64,000 bases of DNA from Lachnospiraceae bacterium UBA7160 (GTDB lineage Bacteria; Bacillota; Clostridia; Lachnospirales; Lachnospiraceae). The notes below the pieces were generated by a model that saw only the letters and a program-made list of their open reading frames with translations, had not been told where the DNA came from and did not search any database. How positions within the stretch are numbered: position 1 is the first letter of the stretch; the number at the start of each line of letters is the position of its first letter. The translations under genes were made by a program, and so were the position numbers. Below, piece by piece: positions 51,565 to 60,984 of the stretch. The stretch lies in assembly GCA_002491565.1 (NCBI GenBank), contig DKWE01000131.1:5127-69126 (forward strand), given 5' to 3'.

Positions 51565-52884
51565 ATGGGTTCCTATGTGATATCCACAAAACAGGAGCAG
51601 CAGGAATTATTAAAGGAAGCGGGCTTTGCAAGCTTTGAGGATCTGTTTGCTCATCAGATTCCGCCGGAAGTGCGCTGCGGAGAGCTGAATCTGCCGGAGG
51701 GACTTTCTGAGCTGGAGGCTCTGGAGCAGATGCAGGAGCTGGCAGGCCGGAACCGGGTATTCCGGAGCATTTTCCGGGGCGCTGGGGCATATGACCATTA
51801 CATTCCGGCGATCGTGAAGAGTGTCACCTCGAAGGAAGAGTTTGTCACGGCTTATACGCCCTATCAGGCAGAGATCAGCCAGGGAGTGCTTCAGTCGATT
51901 TTCGAGTATCAGACGATGATCTGTGAGCTGACTGGTATGGATGTATCGAACGCTTCCGTTTATGACGGAGCGACCGCAGCTGCGGAGGGAGTCGCGATGT
52001 GCCGTGACCGAAGAAGAACCAGAATTCTGGTGTCCGCATGTGTGAAGCCGGAGACGCTTAAGGTGATCCGGACCTACTGCTTTGGAAATGACCTTGCATT
52101 GGAGATCGTGCCGGAGAAGGACGGAAGAACCGACCAGGAGGCTCTGCAGGAAATGCTGGGTGCGGATACTGCCTGCTTCTACGCGGAGGAGCCGAATTAT
52201 TACGGCATCGTTGAGGAGTATCAGACACTTGGAGAGCTGGCACACCGCGCCGGAGCAAAGTATGTCCTTGGCTGCAATCCGATTGCGCTTGGGCTTTTGG
52301 CGACACCGGCAGAGTACGGTGCGGATGTGGCGGTTGGCGAGGGACAGCCCTTGGGTCTTCCGCTCGCGTTCGGAGGACCGTACCTGGGTTTTATGGCAGC
52401 TACGAAGGACATGATGCGCAAGCTTCCGGGAAGAATAGTCGGGGAGACGACGGACCACGAAGGGCGGCGAGCCTTTGTTCTGACGCTTCAGGCGAGAGAG
52501 CAGCATATCCGCAGGGAAAAGGCGAGCAGCAATATCTGCTCAAATCAGGCGCTCTGTGCAATGACAGCAGCCGTTTATCTTGCGGCGCTGGGGACAAAGG
52601 GGCTATCGGATGCAGCGGTCCTCTGTACTTCAAAGGCTCATTATCTGCAGAAGGAGCTGGAGGGCATTGGATATCCGCTCAGATATGAGGCGCCGTTCTT
52701 CCACGAATTTGTCACCCGGACACCGGTCGCGGCTTCCAGAGTGCTTTCGGCACTCGAAGAGCGGGGGATTCTCGGCGGCCTGCCGCTCGGTGAGAAGGAA
52801 ATTCTCTGGTGTACCACGGAGAAAAATACGAAGCGCCAGATGGATGAGGTAGTGGAAGTGCTGAAGGAGGTGGCAAAGGCATGA
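51565..52884 (+). CDS. gcvPA: Glycine dehydrogenase (decarboxylating) subunit 1
   Basis: A 439-residue N-terminal half of the two-subunit P protein. Matches include [54 protein letters not shown] residues and the [15 protein letters not shown] segment. Together with subunit 2 it decarboxylates glycine. ATG 51565 follows GGAGGGGG; it shares an ATGA overlap with the next gene. Confidence 0.95.
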   Translation: MGSYVISTKQEQQELLKEAGFASFEDLFAHQIPPEVRCGELNLPEGLSELEALEQMQELAGRNRVFRSIFRGAGAYDHYIPAIVKSVTSKEEFVTAYTPYQAEISQGVLQSIFEYQTMICELTGMDVSNASVYDGATAAAEGVAMCRDRRRTRILVSACVKPETLKVIRTYCFGNDLALEIVPEKDGRTDQEALQEMLGADTACFYAEEPNYYGIVEEYQTLGELAHRAGAKYVLGCNPIALGLLATPAEYGADVAVGEGQPLGLPLAFGGPYLGFMAATKDMMRKLPGRIVGETTDHEGRRAFVLTLQAREQHIRREKASSNICSNQALCAMTAAVYLAALGTKGLSDAAVLCTSKAHYLQKELEGIGYPLRYEAPFFHEFVTRTPVAASRVLSALEERGILGGLPLGEKEILWCTTEKNTKRQMDEVVEVLKEVAKA

Positions 52885-54314
52885 AGCTGATTTTTGAACG
52901 CGGAAAAGCAGGCAGGGCATTATCGATTCTGCCGCCTCTGGATGTGCCGGAGTGTCTGCCGGATGTGCCGGGAAGGAAAACGGTGCCGCATCTGCCGGAG
53001 GTATCGGAAAATGAATTGAGCCGCCATTACACAGAGCTGGCAAAGCAGACGTACGGAGTAAATGATGGTTTTTATCCACTTGGCTCCTGTACAATGAAAT
53101 ATAATCCGAAGGTGAATGAGGAAGCGGCGGCTCTGCCGGGCTTTGCGCAGATTCATCCGTTGCAGCCGGAGCATACGGTGCAGGGAGCGCTTGAGGCGCT
53201 ACATACCGTGGAGCAGGAGCTCTGTGAGATCACAGGCATGGATGCGATGACGTTCCAGCCTGCGGCGGGCGCTCATGGCGAGTTTACCGGATTGCTCACG
53301 ATCAAGGCTTACCTAAAGAGCCGGGGAGAGGAGCATCGGAAAAAGATTATTGTCCCGGATTCCGCTCACGGGACCAATCCGGCCAGCGCGGTGATGGCAG
53401 GCTTTACGATTGTCAATATCCCGTCCGGCGCGGACGGCTGTGTGGATCTGGAAAGCCTTAGAAATGCAGTGGGAGAGGATACAGCAGGTCTGATGCTTAC
53501 CAATCCAAATACCCTGGGACTTTTTGACAGGAATATTCTGGAGATTACCCGCATCGTACATGAGGCAGGCGGCTTGTGCTACTATGACGGAGCAAACCTG
53601 AACGCCGTGATGGGACTTGCGCGTCCTGGCGATATGGGTTTCGATGTGATTCATCTGAATCTTCACAAGACATTTTCCACCCCGCATGGCGGCGGAGGTC
53701 CGGGGAGCGGTCCGGTGGGCTGCAAGGCGTTTCTGCGCGAGTTTTTGCCCGGCATCCGTGTGAATTGTAAGGATGGTGTATTCCATATGGAGCATCCGGA
53801 GCGCACGCTGGGCAGTGTGAAAGCGTTCTACGGGAATTTCCTGGTGGTGGTCAAGGCGCTGACGTATGTGCTGATGCTGGGCCGGGAGGGGATTCCGGAG
53901 GCATCGTCCAACGCGGTGCTCAATGCCAATTATATGATGCGGAAGCTGGAGGATCTCTATGACATGCCGTATCCGGACGCGTGCATGCACGAATTTGTCA
54001 TGTCGCTGGAACGGCAGAAGCACGAGAACGGTGTGACGGCAATGGATGTCGCGAAGTCGCTCCAGGACTATGGAATTCATCCGCCTACCATGTACTTCCC
54101 GCTGATTGTCCATGAGGCGCTGATGGTAGAGCCAACAGAAACCGAGTCGAAGGAGACACTGGATGCGGCGATTCAGGCATTCCGGGAGATTTTTGCGCAT
54201 GCGGCGGAAAATCCGGCGGAGGCGGCGGCTTCTCCGAAGACCACGCCGATTGGCCGCCCGGACGAGGTGCAGGCGGCACGGAAACCGGTGCTGCGTTACA
54301 GCTGGCCGGATTAA
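52881..54314 (+). CDS. gcvPB: Glycine dehydrogenase (decarboxylating) subunit 2
   Basis: A 477-residue C-terminal half of the P protein. The PLP-binding lysine is K263 in [17 protein letters not shown]. The cofactor-pocket histidine lies in [12 protein letters not shown]. Start ATG is in an ATGA overlap with gcvPA, giving equimolar synthesis. Binds PLP and forms the heterotetramer that decarboxylates glycine onto GcvH. Confidence 0.96.
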   Translation: MKLIFERGKAGRALSILPPLDVPECLPDVPGRKTVPHLPEVSENELSRHYTELAKQTYGVNDGFYPLGSCTMKYNPKVNEEAAALPGFAQIHPLQPEHTVQGALEALHTVEQELCEITGMDAMTFQPAAGAHGEFTGLLTIKAYLKSRGEEHRKKIIVPDSAHGTNPASAVMAGFTIVNIPSGADGCVDLESLRNAVGEDTAGLMLTNPNTLGLFDRNILEITRIVHEAGGLCYYDGANLNAVMGLARPGDMGFDVIHLNLHKTFSTPHGGGGPGSGPVGCKAFLREFLPGIRVNCKDGVFHMEHPERTLGSVKAFYGNFLVVVKALTYVLMLGREGIPEASSNAVLNANYMMRKLEDLYDMPYPDACMHEFVMSLERQKHENGVTAMDVAKSLQDYGIHPPTMYFPLIVHEALMVEPTETESKETLDAAIQAFREIFAHAAENPAEAAASPKTTPIGRPDEVQAARKPVLRYSWPD

Positions 54315-54342
54315 GTAAGGAAACCGCACCAGGAGGAGACGT

Positions 54343-55326
54343 ATGATTACGAAGCTTACGGTATATGAGACTTCCGGAACTGATCCGGATGCGAACCTGG
54401 CTCTGGAGGAGTATCTGCTCCTCCGCACAGAGCCAGGGGAGTGCATTCTCTATCTGTGGCAGAATGCACACACAGTAGTCATCGGGAAAAATCAGAACTG
54501 CTGGAAGGAATGCAACGTGAGCATTCTGGAATCGGAGGGAGGGCATCTTGCCCGGCGTCTTTCCGGCGGCGGGGCAGTGTACCATGACCTTGGAAATCTG
54601 AATTTTACCTTCCTGGTGCGTAAGGAAGATTATGATCTGACGCGGCAGCTGCTGGTGCTCGCGGAGGCGGTTCGCTCGTTTGGACTGCCGGCGGAAGTAT
54701 CCGGGCGGAATGATTTGCTCTGCGGCGGAAGGAAATTTTCCGGGAATGCATTTTATGAGAGCGGCGCGTTTTGCTATCATCATGGGACGCTTCTGGTAGA
54801 TGTGGATACAGAGCGCATGGAACGGTATCTGACGGTATCCCGTGAAAAGCTTCAGGCAAAAGGGGTCGATTCAGTGCGGGCTCGTGTCACAAATCTGAAG
54901 GAGCTTTGCCCGTCTTTGGATGTCCCGTCTATGAAACTGGCGATGCGGGAGGCATTTGCCAGAGTGTATGGAGTGCAGGCGCAGGAGGGCGTTCTGCCGG
55001 GGAAAAACGATGCGGAACTGGCAGCGCTTCAGGCGAAGTATGACTCCTGGGAGTGGAAATACGGACGAAAGCTTCCGTTTACTGATGCGTTTTCCAGGAG
55101 GTTTCCATGGGGAGGTGTAGAGCTGCGGCTTTTTGTGAGCGGCGGAATCATTCAGGAGGCCGCTCTTTATTCGGATGCTCTGGACATCCGCATCGGCGGA
55201 GCTGCAGAAGCGTTAAAGGGCTGCCGCTATGAAGGAGCGGCTGCCGCAGAGGCAGTCAGAGCCTGCGGAGGGCTGTCAGAGCAGGTCCGGGAGGATCTGG
55301 CGGAATTGATAAGAGAGAGGCTGTAG
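54343..55326 (+). CDS. lplA: Lipoate-protein ligase
   Basis: A 327-residue LplA-type ligase that activates lipoate with ATP and attaches it to GcvH. The adenylate-binding RRLSGGGAVYHDLGNLNFTF lies near residue 71-90 and RKFSGNAF near 129. A C-terminal accessory domain (about 240-327) is present, as in full LplA. AGGAGGAG precedes ATG 54343. Its place in the operon supplies the modification of the H protein encoded three genes earlier. Confidence 0.93.
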   Translation: MITKLTVYETSGTDPDANLALEEYLLLRTEPGECILYLWQNAHTVVIGKNQNCWKECNVSILESEGGHLARRLSGGGAVYHDLGNLNFTFLVRKEDYDLTRQLLVLAEAVRSFGLPAEVSGRNDLLCGGRKFSGNAFYESGAFCYHHGTLLVDVDTERMERYLTVSREKLQAKGVDSVRARVTNLKELCPSLDVPSMKLAMREAFARVYGVQAQEGVLPGKNDAELAALQAKYDSWEWKYGRKLPFTDAFSRRFPWGGVELRLFVSGGIIQEAALYSDALDIRIGGAAEALKGCRYEGAAAAEAVRACGGLSEQVREDLAELIRERL

Positions 55327-55398
55327 TACAGTACATGAGATTGTCTGCGGATTATAAGAGCTCCAATCTGGCTTCAGATGACGGTGGAGGGAGTGTAT

Positions 55399-56763
55399 AT
55401 GGCATATCAATATGATCTGATTGTGATAGGCGGGGGGCCGGGAGGCTATGTCCCGGCGATCCGGGCGGCGAAGGAGGGGCTTCGGACCGCTGTGGTGGAG
55501 CAGGATGCGCTGGGCGGCACCTGCCTGAACCGTGGCTGCATCCCGACGAAGACTCTGCTCCATACTGCAGAGCTTTATGAGGCGATGCAGCATTGTGAAG
55601 GCATCGGCATTCATGCAGAGGGTGTCTCGCTTTCCATGGAAACGCTCAAAGCGCGGAAGGAACAGGTGACGGACGAGCTGCGAAAGGGTATCGAGGCTTC
55701 GTTTAAGAAGCTGAAAATCACGCAGCTTCGGGGAACCGGCACCATTGTCAGTGCGCATGAGGTACTGATTGACGGCAAAGAGTGCTGCAGTGCGGAGCAT
55801 ATCCTGATCGCGGCTGGTTCCAGGCCGGGGAGGGTTCCGATTCCGGGGCTCGAGCTGCCGGGAATTCTGGACAGTGACCGTTTGCTGGAGCGTGCGGAGG
55901 CACCGTTTGCACACTTGATTATCATTGGCGGCGGGGTCATCGGTCTGGAGTTTGCGTCGCTGTATCAGGCGCTTGGCTCAAAGGTTACGGTGCTGGAGGC
56001 AATGGACCGGCTGCTTGGCAATCTGGACCGGGAGTTCGGCCAGAGTATGAAAATGCTTCTGAAAAAGCGCGGCGCAGATGTCCACACCAGCGCCAGTGTC
56101 CAGAAGATCGAAAAGGATGGCTCTTTGTTTACCTGCACGTTTGCGGAAAAGGAGCAGGTGCAGACCGTCACGGGAGACGGGGTGCTCGTGGCAGTCGGAC
56201 GCAAACCTTGTACGGAGGGGCTTTTTGCAGAAGGGGTCCAGGTGGAGATGGAGCGTGGGCGGATTGTGGTAAATAAACAGTTCCAGACTTCGGTTCCGAG
56301 CATCTATGCAGTTGGAGATGTGATCGGAGGGATCCAGCTTGCCCATATGGCTTCCGCAGAGGGATTGCACGCGGTCGCGCATATGACCGGGAAGACGGCA
56401 GAGGTGCGGCTGGATCTGATACCTTCGTGTGTCTATACAAACCCGGAGCTTGCATCGGTCGGCATCACGGCGGATGAAGCGAAAAAGCAGGGAGTCCCGG
56501 CAAAGTCGGTCAAATATCCGATGTCCGCGAACGGGAAATCGGTTCTTTCGAATCAGGAACGGGGGTTCATCAAGGTCGTTTACCGGGAAGAAGATCACCG
56601 TGTCCTCGGTGCGCAGCTGATGTGCGCCCGTGCGACCGATCTGGTTTCCTTCTTTACAGCTGCCATTGCAAATGAACTGACAGTAGAAGACCTGAGAAAA
56701 ACGATGTTTCCACATCCCACCTTCAGTGAGGGGATCGGAGAGGCGCTGGGCTTGGTGGAATAG
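55399..56763 (+). CDS. lpdA: Dihydrolipoyl dehydrogenase (L protein)
   Basis: A 454-residue flavin disulfide reductase that reoxidises GcvH dihydrolipoate with NAD+. FAD loop IGGGPGGYVPAIRAA near residue 10, redox disulfide C42 and C47 in GGTCLNRGCIPTK, NAD loop IIGGGVIGLEFAS near 180, and the C-terminal HPTFSEGIGEA with the active-site His-Glu pair. ATG 55399 follows GGAGGGAG; the earlier in-frame codon lacks a binding site. Last gene of the glycine cleavage operon; no clear terminator is seen in the next 66 bases. Confidence 0.95.
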   Translation: MAYQYDLIVIGGGPGGYVPAIRAAKEGLRTAVVEQDALGGTCLNRGCIPTKTLLHTAELYEAMQHCEGIGIHAEGVSLSMETLKARKEQVTDELRKGIEASFKKLKITQLRGTGTIVSAHEVLIDGKECCSAEHILIAAGSRPGRVPIPGLELPGILDSDRLLERAEAPFAHLIIIGGGVIGLEFASLYQALGSKVTVLEAMDRLLGNLDREFGQSMKMLLKKRGADVHTSASVQKIEKDGSLFTCTFAEKEQVQTVTGDGVLVAVGRKPCTEGLFAEGVQVEMERGRIVVNKQFQTSVPSIYAVGDVIGGIQLAHMASAEGLHAVAHMTGKTAEVRLDLIPSCVYTNPELASVGITADEAKKQGVPAKSVKYPMSANGKSVLSNQERGFIKVVYREEDHRVLGAQLMCARATDLVSFFTAAIANELTVEDLRKTMFPHPTFSEGIGEALGLVE

Positions 56764-56829
56764 TCGTATCCAGTCAATTTTTATTGAAGCTGCGGAATGT
56801 GACTACAGAGAAAGTGACGGAGAAATACT

Positions 56830-58719
56830 ATGAGAGTAGAGAGCTTGTCTGAAAAAGGACAGATTTGGCTGGATGAGACGGGGCATCGGATTTCGATTCA
56901 GGCAGGAGGAGAAGTCTGGAGCCAGGATCAGGACGCAGAGCCAGCTCTGCTTCTGCGTGGGCAGAAGGTGCGTTTTGCCGATGCAGGGGAAGTGCATCAT
57001 GAGGCAGTGCGAAATGGCATCGGGGTTGGCATCCGCAGTCTGTACCGTGGATTTCGCGTGAACAATGAGCCGGTGCGGCTCGCGTTTGAGACGTATGTGT
57101 GGATGGAGGAAAGCACGGGAGACGTATATTTTGAGTGGATTCCTCTGGAGGAAGAGGATGGGACTGTGGAGCGCGTGCTGTGGCCTGCTCCGATGGAATT
57201 TACATCCGCGCGCAGGGATTGGTACACTTTAATACCGCGCGCGCAGGGGCTGCTCGTTCCAAATGACTGGCCGGAGCCGTTTGCTCCAATGCATTTTGGG
57301 GGCATGTTCCTGACGGCAGATTCTTATATGCCCTGGTTTTCGCAGATCCGGGAAGGAAGCGGCTACATCGCTATCGCGCTGACTCCGTGGAACGGCTGTG
57401 TCAGCGTGGAGCATCCGGCAGGCGGGCCGTATACCCGGGTATCTGCGGAATGGGAGCCGAGTCTTGGACGGATGGAGTACCGCAGAGTACTCCGGTACAG
57501 CTTCCGCACAGCGTGTGATTACAATGATATGTGTAAGCTATACCGGAGCTATGTGTTTGAAAATGGTCTGGCGGCGACCTTAAAGGAGAAAGCGGCGCGG
57601 CTTCCTTCCCTGGAAAAGCTGGTGGGAGCGCAGTTTGTCCATACAGGGATCAAGACACATGTGAATCCGCTTTCCAGCTTTTATGATCCGGAATCTCCGC
57701 AGAAGAATGACGCGCTGGCGACCTTTAGCAGACGGCAAAAAGAGATGGAATGGTTCCATGAGGCAGGGGTTGAAAAGATTTATCTGCATCTGGACGGCTG
57801 GGCGCAGCCGGGATATGACAACCAGCATCCGGATTACCTTCCGGCCTGTCAGGAAGCCGGGGGGTGGGAAGGAATGAAGGCGCTTTCCGATGCGATGAAC
57901 GCGTGGGGCTACGGCTTTGGCATCCATGACCAGTACCGGGATTTTTACCGGGATGCGCCGTCATTTTCAGAGGACTATGCCTGCCGTCTTGCGGACGGGA
58001 CCATCCCGTCGCACGCGCGCTGGGCAGGCGGACCGCAGACGTATCTGTGCGGGGCGCAGGCGCAGTATTATGTCCGGAGAAATTTCCAGAAAATCTGGAA
58101 AAATGGAGTTCATTTGGATGGAGCTTATCTGGATGTTTTTACATGCAATGAAGGCGACGAGTGTGCAAATCCGCGCCACCGCATGACGCGGAGGGAATGC
58201 TATGAATATCGGAGAAAATGCTTTGACTTTCTGATCGCACATGGCGTGCTTCCAAGTTCCGAAGAGGTATCGGACTGGAGCATGCAAAGCCTTGTATTCT
58301 GTCATTATGCACCGTATCTGTTTCAGATGGCGAGGCCGGGCAGCCCACAGTCCGGGATCGGTGTGCCGCTGCAGAATCTGGTCTACCATGACTGTGTGAT
58401 TGAGCCATGGATGATGGAGAAGCCGGATCCGAAGGAGGATTACATGCTGTATGCGCTGCTGAACGGAGGCGCCCCATATCTGATGCGCGACGGCGCGTAC
58501 CCGGATACGGATGGGTCGTTCGGCGGCTGTGAAGGTGTGACCCCGGAGGAGAATCTGGCCCGCTGCAAGGTCGTAAGTGACCTGCATCGCCGTGTTGCAC
58601 TGCAGGAGCTGGTGCGCCATGAGTTTGTCGGCGGGAATGCCAGGGTGCAGCGCTCGGTCTTTGCGGACGGGACAGAGGTGACAGTGTGGCTGGAGGAAGG
58701 CCGGTACGAGATCAGATAG
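56830..58719 (+). CDS. GH129-like glycosidase (possible alpha-N-acetylgalactosaminidase)
   Basis: A 629-residue protein without signal peptide, so cytoplasmic. A beta-rich N-terminal domain (about 1-250) precedes a TIM-barrel region with HLDGWAQPGYDNQHPDYLP, HLDGAYLDVF and LPSSEEVSDW. D330, D435 and E478 fall at the same numbers, and the protein has about the same length, as the residues I recall for Bifidobacterium NagBb, the GH129 founder, where D435 and E478 are nucleophile and acid/base. GH129 enzymes release GalNAc from Tn-type mucin glycopeptides inside the cell. I cannot confirm this without alignment; a related uncharacterised family is the alternative. ATG 56830 has ACGGAG nearby. 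Confidence 0.6.
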   Translation: MRVESLSEKGQIWLDETGHRISIQAGGEVWSQDQDAEPALLLRGQKVRFADAGEVHHEAVRNGIGVGIRSLYRGFRVNNEPVRLAFETYVWMEESTGDVYFEWIPLEEEDGTVERVLWPAPMEFTSARRDWYTLIPRAQGLLVPNDWPEPFAPMHFGGMFLTADSYMPWFSQIREGSGYIAIALTPWNGCVSVEHPAGGPYTRVSAEWEPSLGRMEYRRVLRYSFRTACDYNDMCKLYRSYVFENGLAATLKEKAARLPSLEKLVGAQFVHTGIKTHVNPLSSFYDPESPQKNDALATFSRRQKEMEWFHEAGVEKIYLHLDGWAQPGYDNQHPDYLPACQEAGGWEGMKALSDAMNAWGYGFGIHDQYRDFYRDAPSFSEDYACRLADGTIPSHARWAGGPQTYLCGAQAQYYVRRNFQKIWKNGVHLDGAYLDVFTCNEGDECANPRHRMTRRECYEYRRKCFDFLIAHGVLPSSEEVSDWSMQSLVFCHYAPYLFQMARPGSPQSGIGVPLQNLVYHDCVIEPWMMEKPDPKEDYMLYALLNGGAPYLMRDGAYPDTDGSFGGCEGVTPEENLARCKVVSDLHRRVALQELVRHEFVGGNARVQRSVFADGTEVTVWLEEGRYEIR

Positions 58720-58736
58720 GAAAGGAAGGATTCAAA

Positions 58737-59750
58737 ATGAAGGTAGGAATTATTGGCGTAGGCGGAATGGGAGCCAGCCATAATCAGGCACTGAAGGCAC
58801 TTTCAGAGAAGACGGGGATCGAAGTTACTGCGATTGCGGACCGCACACCGGAGTACCTCGCGCGCGCGAAGGAACTCTGGCCGGAGGCTGTACTGTATGA
58901 GGATGGAAGAGAGCTGCTGGAAAAGGAGAAGCTGGACTGTGTGCATATCTGTACACCGAGCTTTCTGCATGCAGATCTTACCGTGGCAGCGATGGAGGCA
59001 GGGATGCATGTCTTTGTCGAAAAGCCGGTATGCCTGTCTGCAGCTGACTGTGACCGGCTGCTTGAGGTGAAGAAGCGGACTGGCGTAAAAGTCATGGTAG
59101 GGCAGGTCGTACGCTTTTTCCCGGAGTATCGTTTTTTGAAGGAAGCATATGACAGCGGACGCTATGGGAAGTTAAAGAGTCTTGTGATGCGGAGACTGAG
59201 CAAAAATGTGCGGTGGGGCTATGAGAATTGGTTTCATGATGAGAAAAAGAGCGGATCAGTCATTTTGGATCTTCACATTCATGATGTGGATTTTATGCGG
59301 TATCTGCTCGGGGAGCCAGAGCAGTTTCAGGTGCGGGCGACTGCCTATGAGGGCGGCATGATTAATCAGGTTGTGGCGGAATTTGATTATCCGGAACAGT
59401 TTGTGAGCATCGAGGGACTGTGGGATGTGGCGCCGGATCTGCCGTTCCACCCATCGTTCCGGGCTCATTTTGAGAATGCTACGGTCATCTATGACAGCAA
59501 GGACAAGCCGGCAGTGAAGGTCTGGAGAAACGACGGCGTGACAGAGGAGCCGGAGATTGTCAAAGAATCCGGTGTACAGTGCGGGATTGACCTGAGTTCA
59601 CTGGGCGGGTATTATACAGAGATCGCATATTTCTATGATTGTCTGGCGAAAGGTGTGGAGCCGGAGATTGCTTCGCTTGAAGAGGGTATCGGGTCCGTGC
59701 GGCTCGCACTCCGGGAGCTGGAGGCGGCGCACGCGGCGGTACGTGCGTAG
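58737..59750 (+). CDS. Gfo/Idh/MocA-family sugar oxidoreductase
   Basis: A 337-residue NAD(P)-dependent oxidoreductase. Rossmann motif GVGGMGASH near residue 7-15, the EKP motif in FVEKPVCLS near 95 with its catalytic lysine, and DLHIHDVDF near 180 with the catalytic histidine. Such enzymes oxidise a ring hydroxyl of sugars or inositols. ATG 58737 follows AAAGGAAGGA, 17 bases after the glycosidase-like gene, so both are cotranscribed. The substrate is unknown. Confidence 0.9.
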   Translation: MKVGIIGVGGMGASHNQALKALSEKTGIEVTAIADRTPEYLARAKELWPEAVLYEDGRELLEKEKLDCVHICTPSFLHADLTVAAMEAGMHVFVEKPVCLSAADCDRLLEVKKRTGVKVMVGQVVRFFPEYRFLKEAYDSGRYGKLKSLVMRRLSKNVRWGYENWFHDEKKSGSVILDLHIHDVDFMRYLLGEPEQFQVRATAYEGGMINQVVAEFDYPEQFVSIEGLWDVAPDLPFHPSFRAHFENATVIYDSKDKPAVKVWRNDGVTEEPEIVKESGVQCGIDLSSLGGYYTEIAYFYDCLAKGVEPEIASLEEGIGSVRLALRELEAAHAAVRA

Positions 59751-59821
59751 CAGGAGAATAGACAGTTGGGTCAAAAGACATCAGATAGATTGCTTTGCAT
59801 TTCAGCCGACATTCCTCGCGC

Positions 59822-59843
59822 GGTCACGGAAGGTTCCGTGACC
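59822..59843. repeat. 22-base near-perfect palindrome
   Basis: GGTCACGGAA and TTCCGTGACC are exact inverse complements separated by two bases, in the 191-base gap between the oxidoreductase and isomerase genes. No T run follows. Either an operator or a short mRNA hairpin. Confidence 0.5.
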
Positions 59844-59941
59844 AGCACAAGAGCTGGAATTTGCGGGGGATCATTGCAGCAGCTGTGGCGTGGATTCAGG
59901 TCTTTTGGCTCTGGCAGTGACAGGAAACAGGAGGAAAAAGC

Positions 59942-60775
59942 ATGCGTGTAGGTGTTATGGTGGATCTGGTCAGAGATATGACTGTGGAGGAACAGTTCCG
60001 CAATCTGAAATCACTTGAAATGAACAGCTGCCAGCTGGTTTGCTGGGACCGCAGTCTGCTGACAGAGGAGGTGGCAGCCAAAGTCAAACAGGCTATGGAG
60101 GAATACGGGGTGGAAATTTCCGCATTCTGGTGCGGCTGGGAAGGCCCGCGCGTCTGGAACTTTTATGAGGGACAGCTGACGCTTGGGCTAGTGCCGGAGG
60201 CGTACCGGTTCCGCCGGATGGAAATGCTGCTGGAAGGGTCAGACTTTGCCAAAAAGCTTGGTGTGACTGATCTGGTGACTCATGTGGGATATCTGCCGGA
60301 GAATCCGTATGACATCCATTATGCGGAAGTACTGGCGTGTCTGAAGAAAATTATCCGGAAATGCAAGGAAAATGGGCAGTATTTTCTCTTTGAGACGGGA
60401 CAGGAGACCCCGGTAACGCTGCTGCGGGCAATTCAGGATCTGGGCGGAGATCATGTAGGGATTAATCTGGATCCGGCAAACCTGATCATGTATGGAAAGG
60501 CGAATCCGGTGGATGCACTGGACGTATTCGGATGCTATGTCCGCGGTGTCCACGGAAAGGACGGCTGCTACCCGACCAATGGCCGGGAGCTGGGGCCGGA
60601 GGTGCCGCTCGGAGAGGGAAAGGTAGATTACCTGCGGTTCATCCGAAAGCTGCGCGAGGTCGGGTTTGACGGAGATATCACGATTGAACGTGAGATCTCC
60701 GGGCCGGAGCAGCGCCGGGATATTATCCAGGCGAAGAAGCTGCTGGAGGAGCTGATTGCAGGGAGCGCATGTTAA
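59942..60775 (+). CDS. Sugar phosphate isomerase/epimerase (AP-endonuclease 2 TIM barrel)
   Basis: A 277-residue TIM barrel of the xylose-isomerase-like superfamily. The metal ligands are visible as the glutamate in FLFETGQE, the aspartate in GINLDPANL, the histidine in GVHGKDG and the glutamate in TIEREIS. Members include sugar epimerases, 2-keto-myo-inositol-pathway enzymes and deglycosylating enzymes acting on 3-keto glycosides. Its association with a Gfo/Idh oxidoreductase and a glycosidase-like gene suggests work on an oxidised sugar. AGGAGG precedes ATG 59942. Confidence 0.85.
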   Translation: MRVGVMVDLVRDMTVEEQFRNLKSLEMNSCQLVCWDRSLLTEEVAAKVKQAMEEYGVEISAFWCGWEGPRVWNFYEGQLTLGLVPEAYRFRRMEMLLEGSDFAKKLGVTDLVTHVGYLPENPYDIHYAEVLACLKKIIRKCKENGQYFLFETGQETPVTLLRAIQDLGGDHVGINLDPANLIMYGKANPVDALDVFGCYVRGVHGKDGCYPTNGRELGPEVPLGEGKVDYLRFIRKLREVGFDGDITIEREISGPEQRRDIIQAKKLLEELIAGSAC

Positions 60776-60828
60776 TGTGCAGCCCCATCCACACAGCCAC
60801 AGACAAAAGCAGACGTTTATGGGGGCGT

Positions 60829-60890
60829 GAGATTTCTGCCAAATTCAGTTGACGTAGCCTGCCACGTCGCCTTTATTTGGCAGAAATCTC
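60829..60890. repeat. Inverted repeat between the isomerase and the SIR2-like gene
   Basis: GAGATTTCTGCCAAA (60829-60843) and TTTGGCAGAAATCTC (60876-60890) are exact inverse complements with a 32-base loop. No T run on either strand. It lies between convergent genes, so it may be a bidirectional transcription barrier. Confidence 0.5.
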
Positions 60891-60984
60891 CCACAAATTG
60901 TGATGCACATCTGGCAGAAAGCATTTTTTAAACACGCTCTAGAGCGTGAATGGTAGCGTACTGCAGCCGGAGGACGGATCGGCG

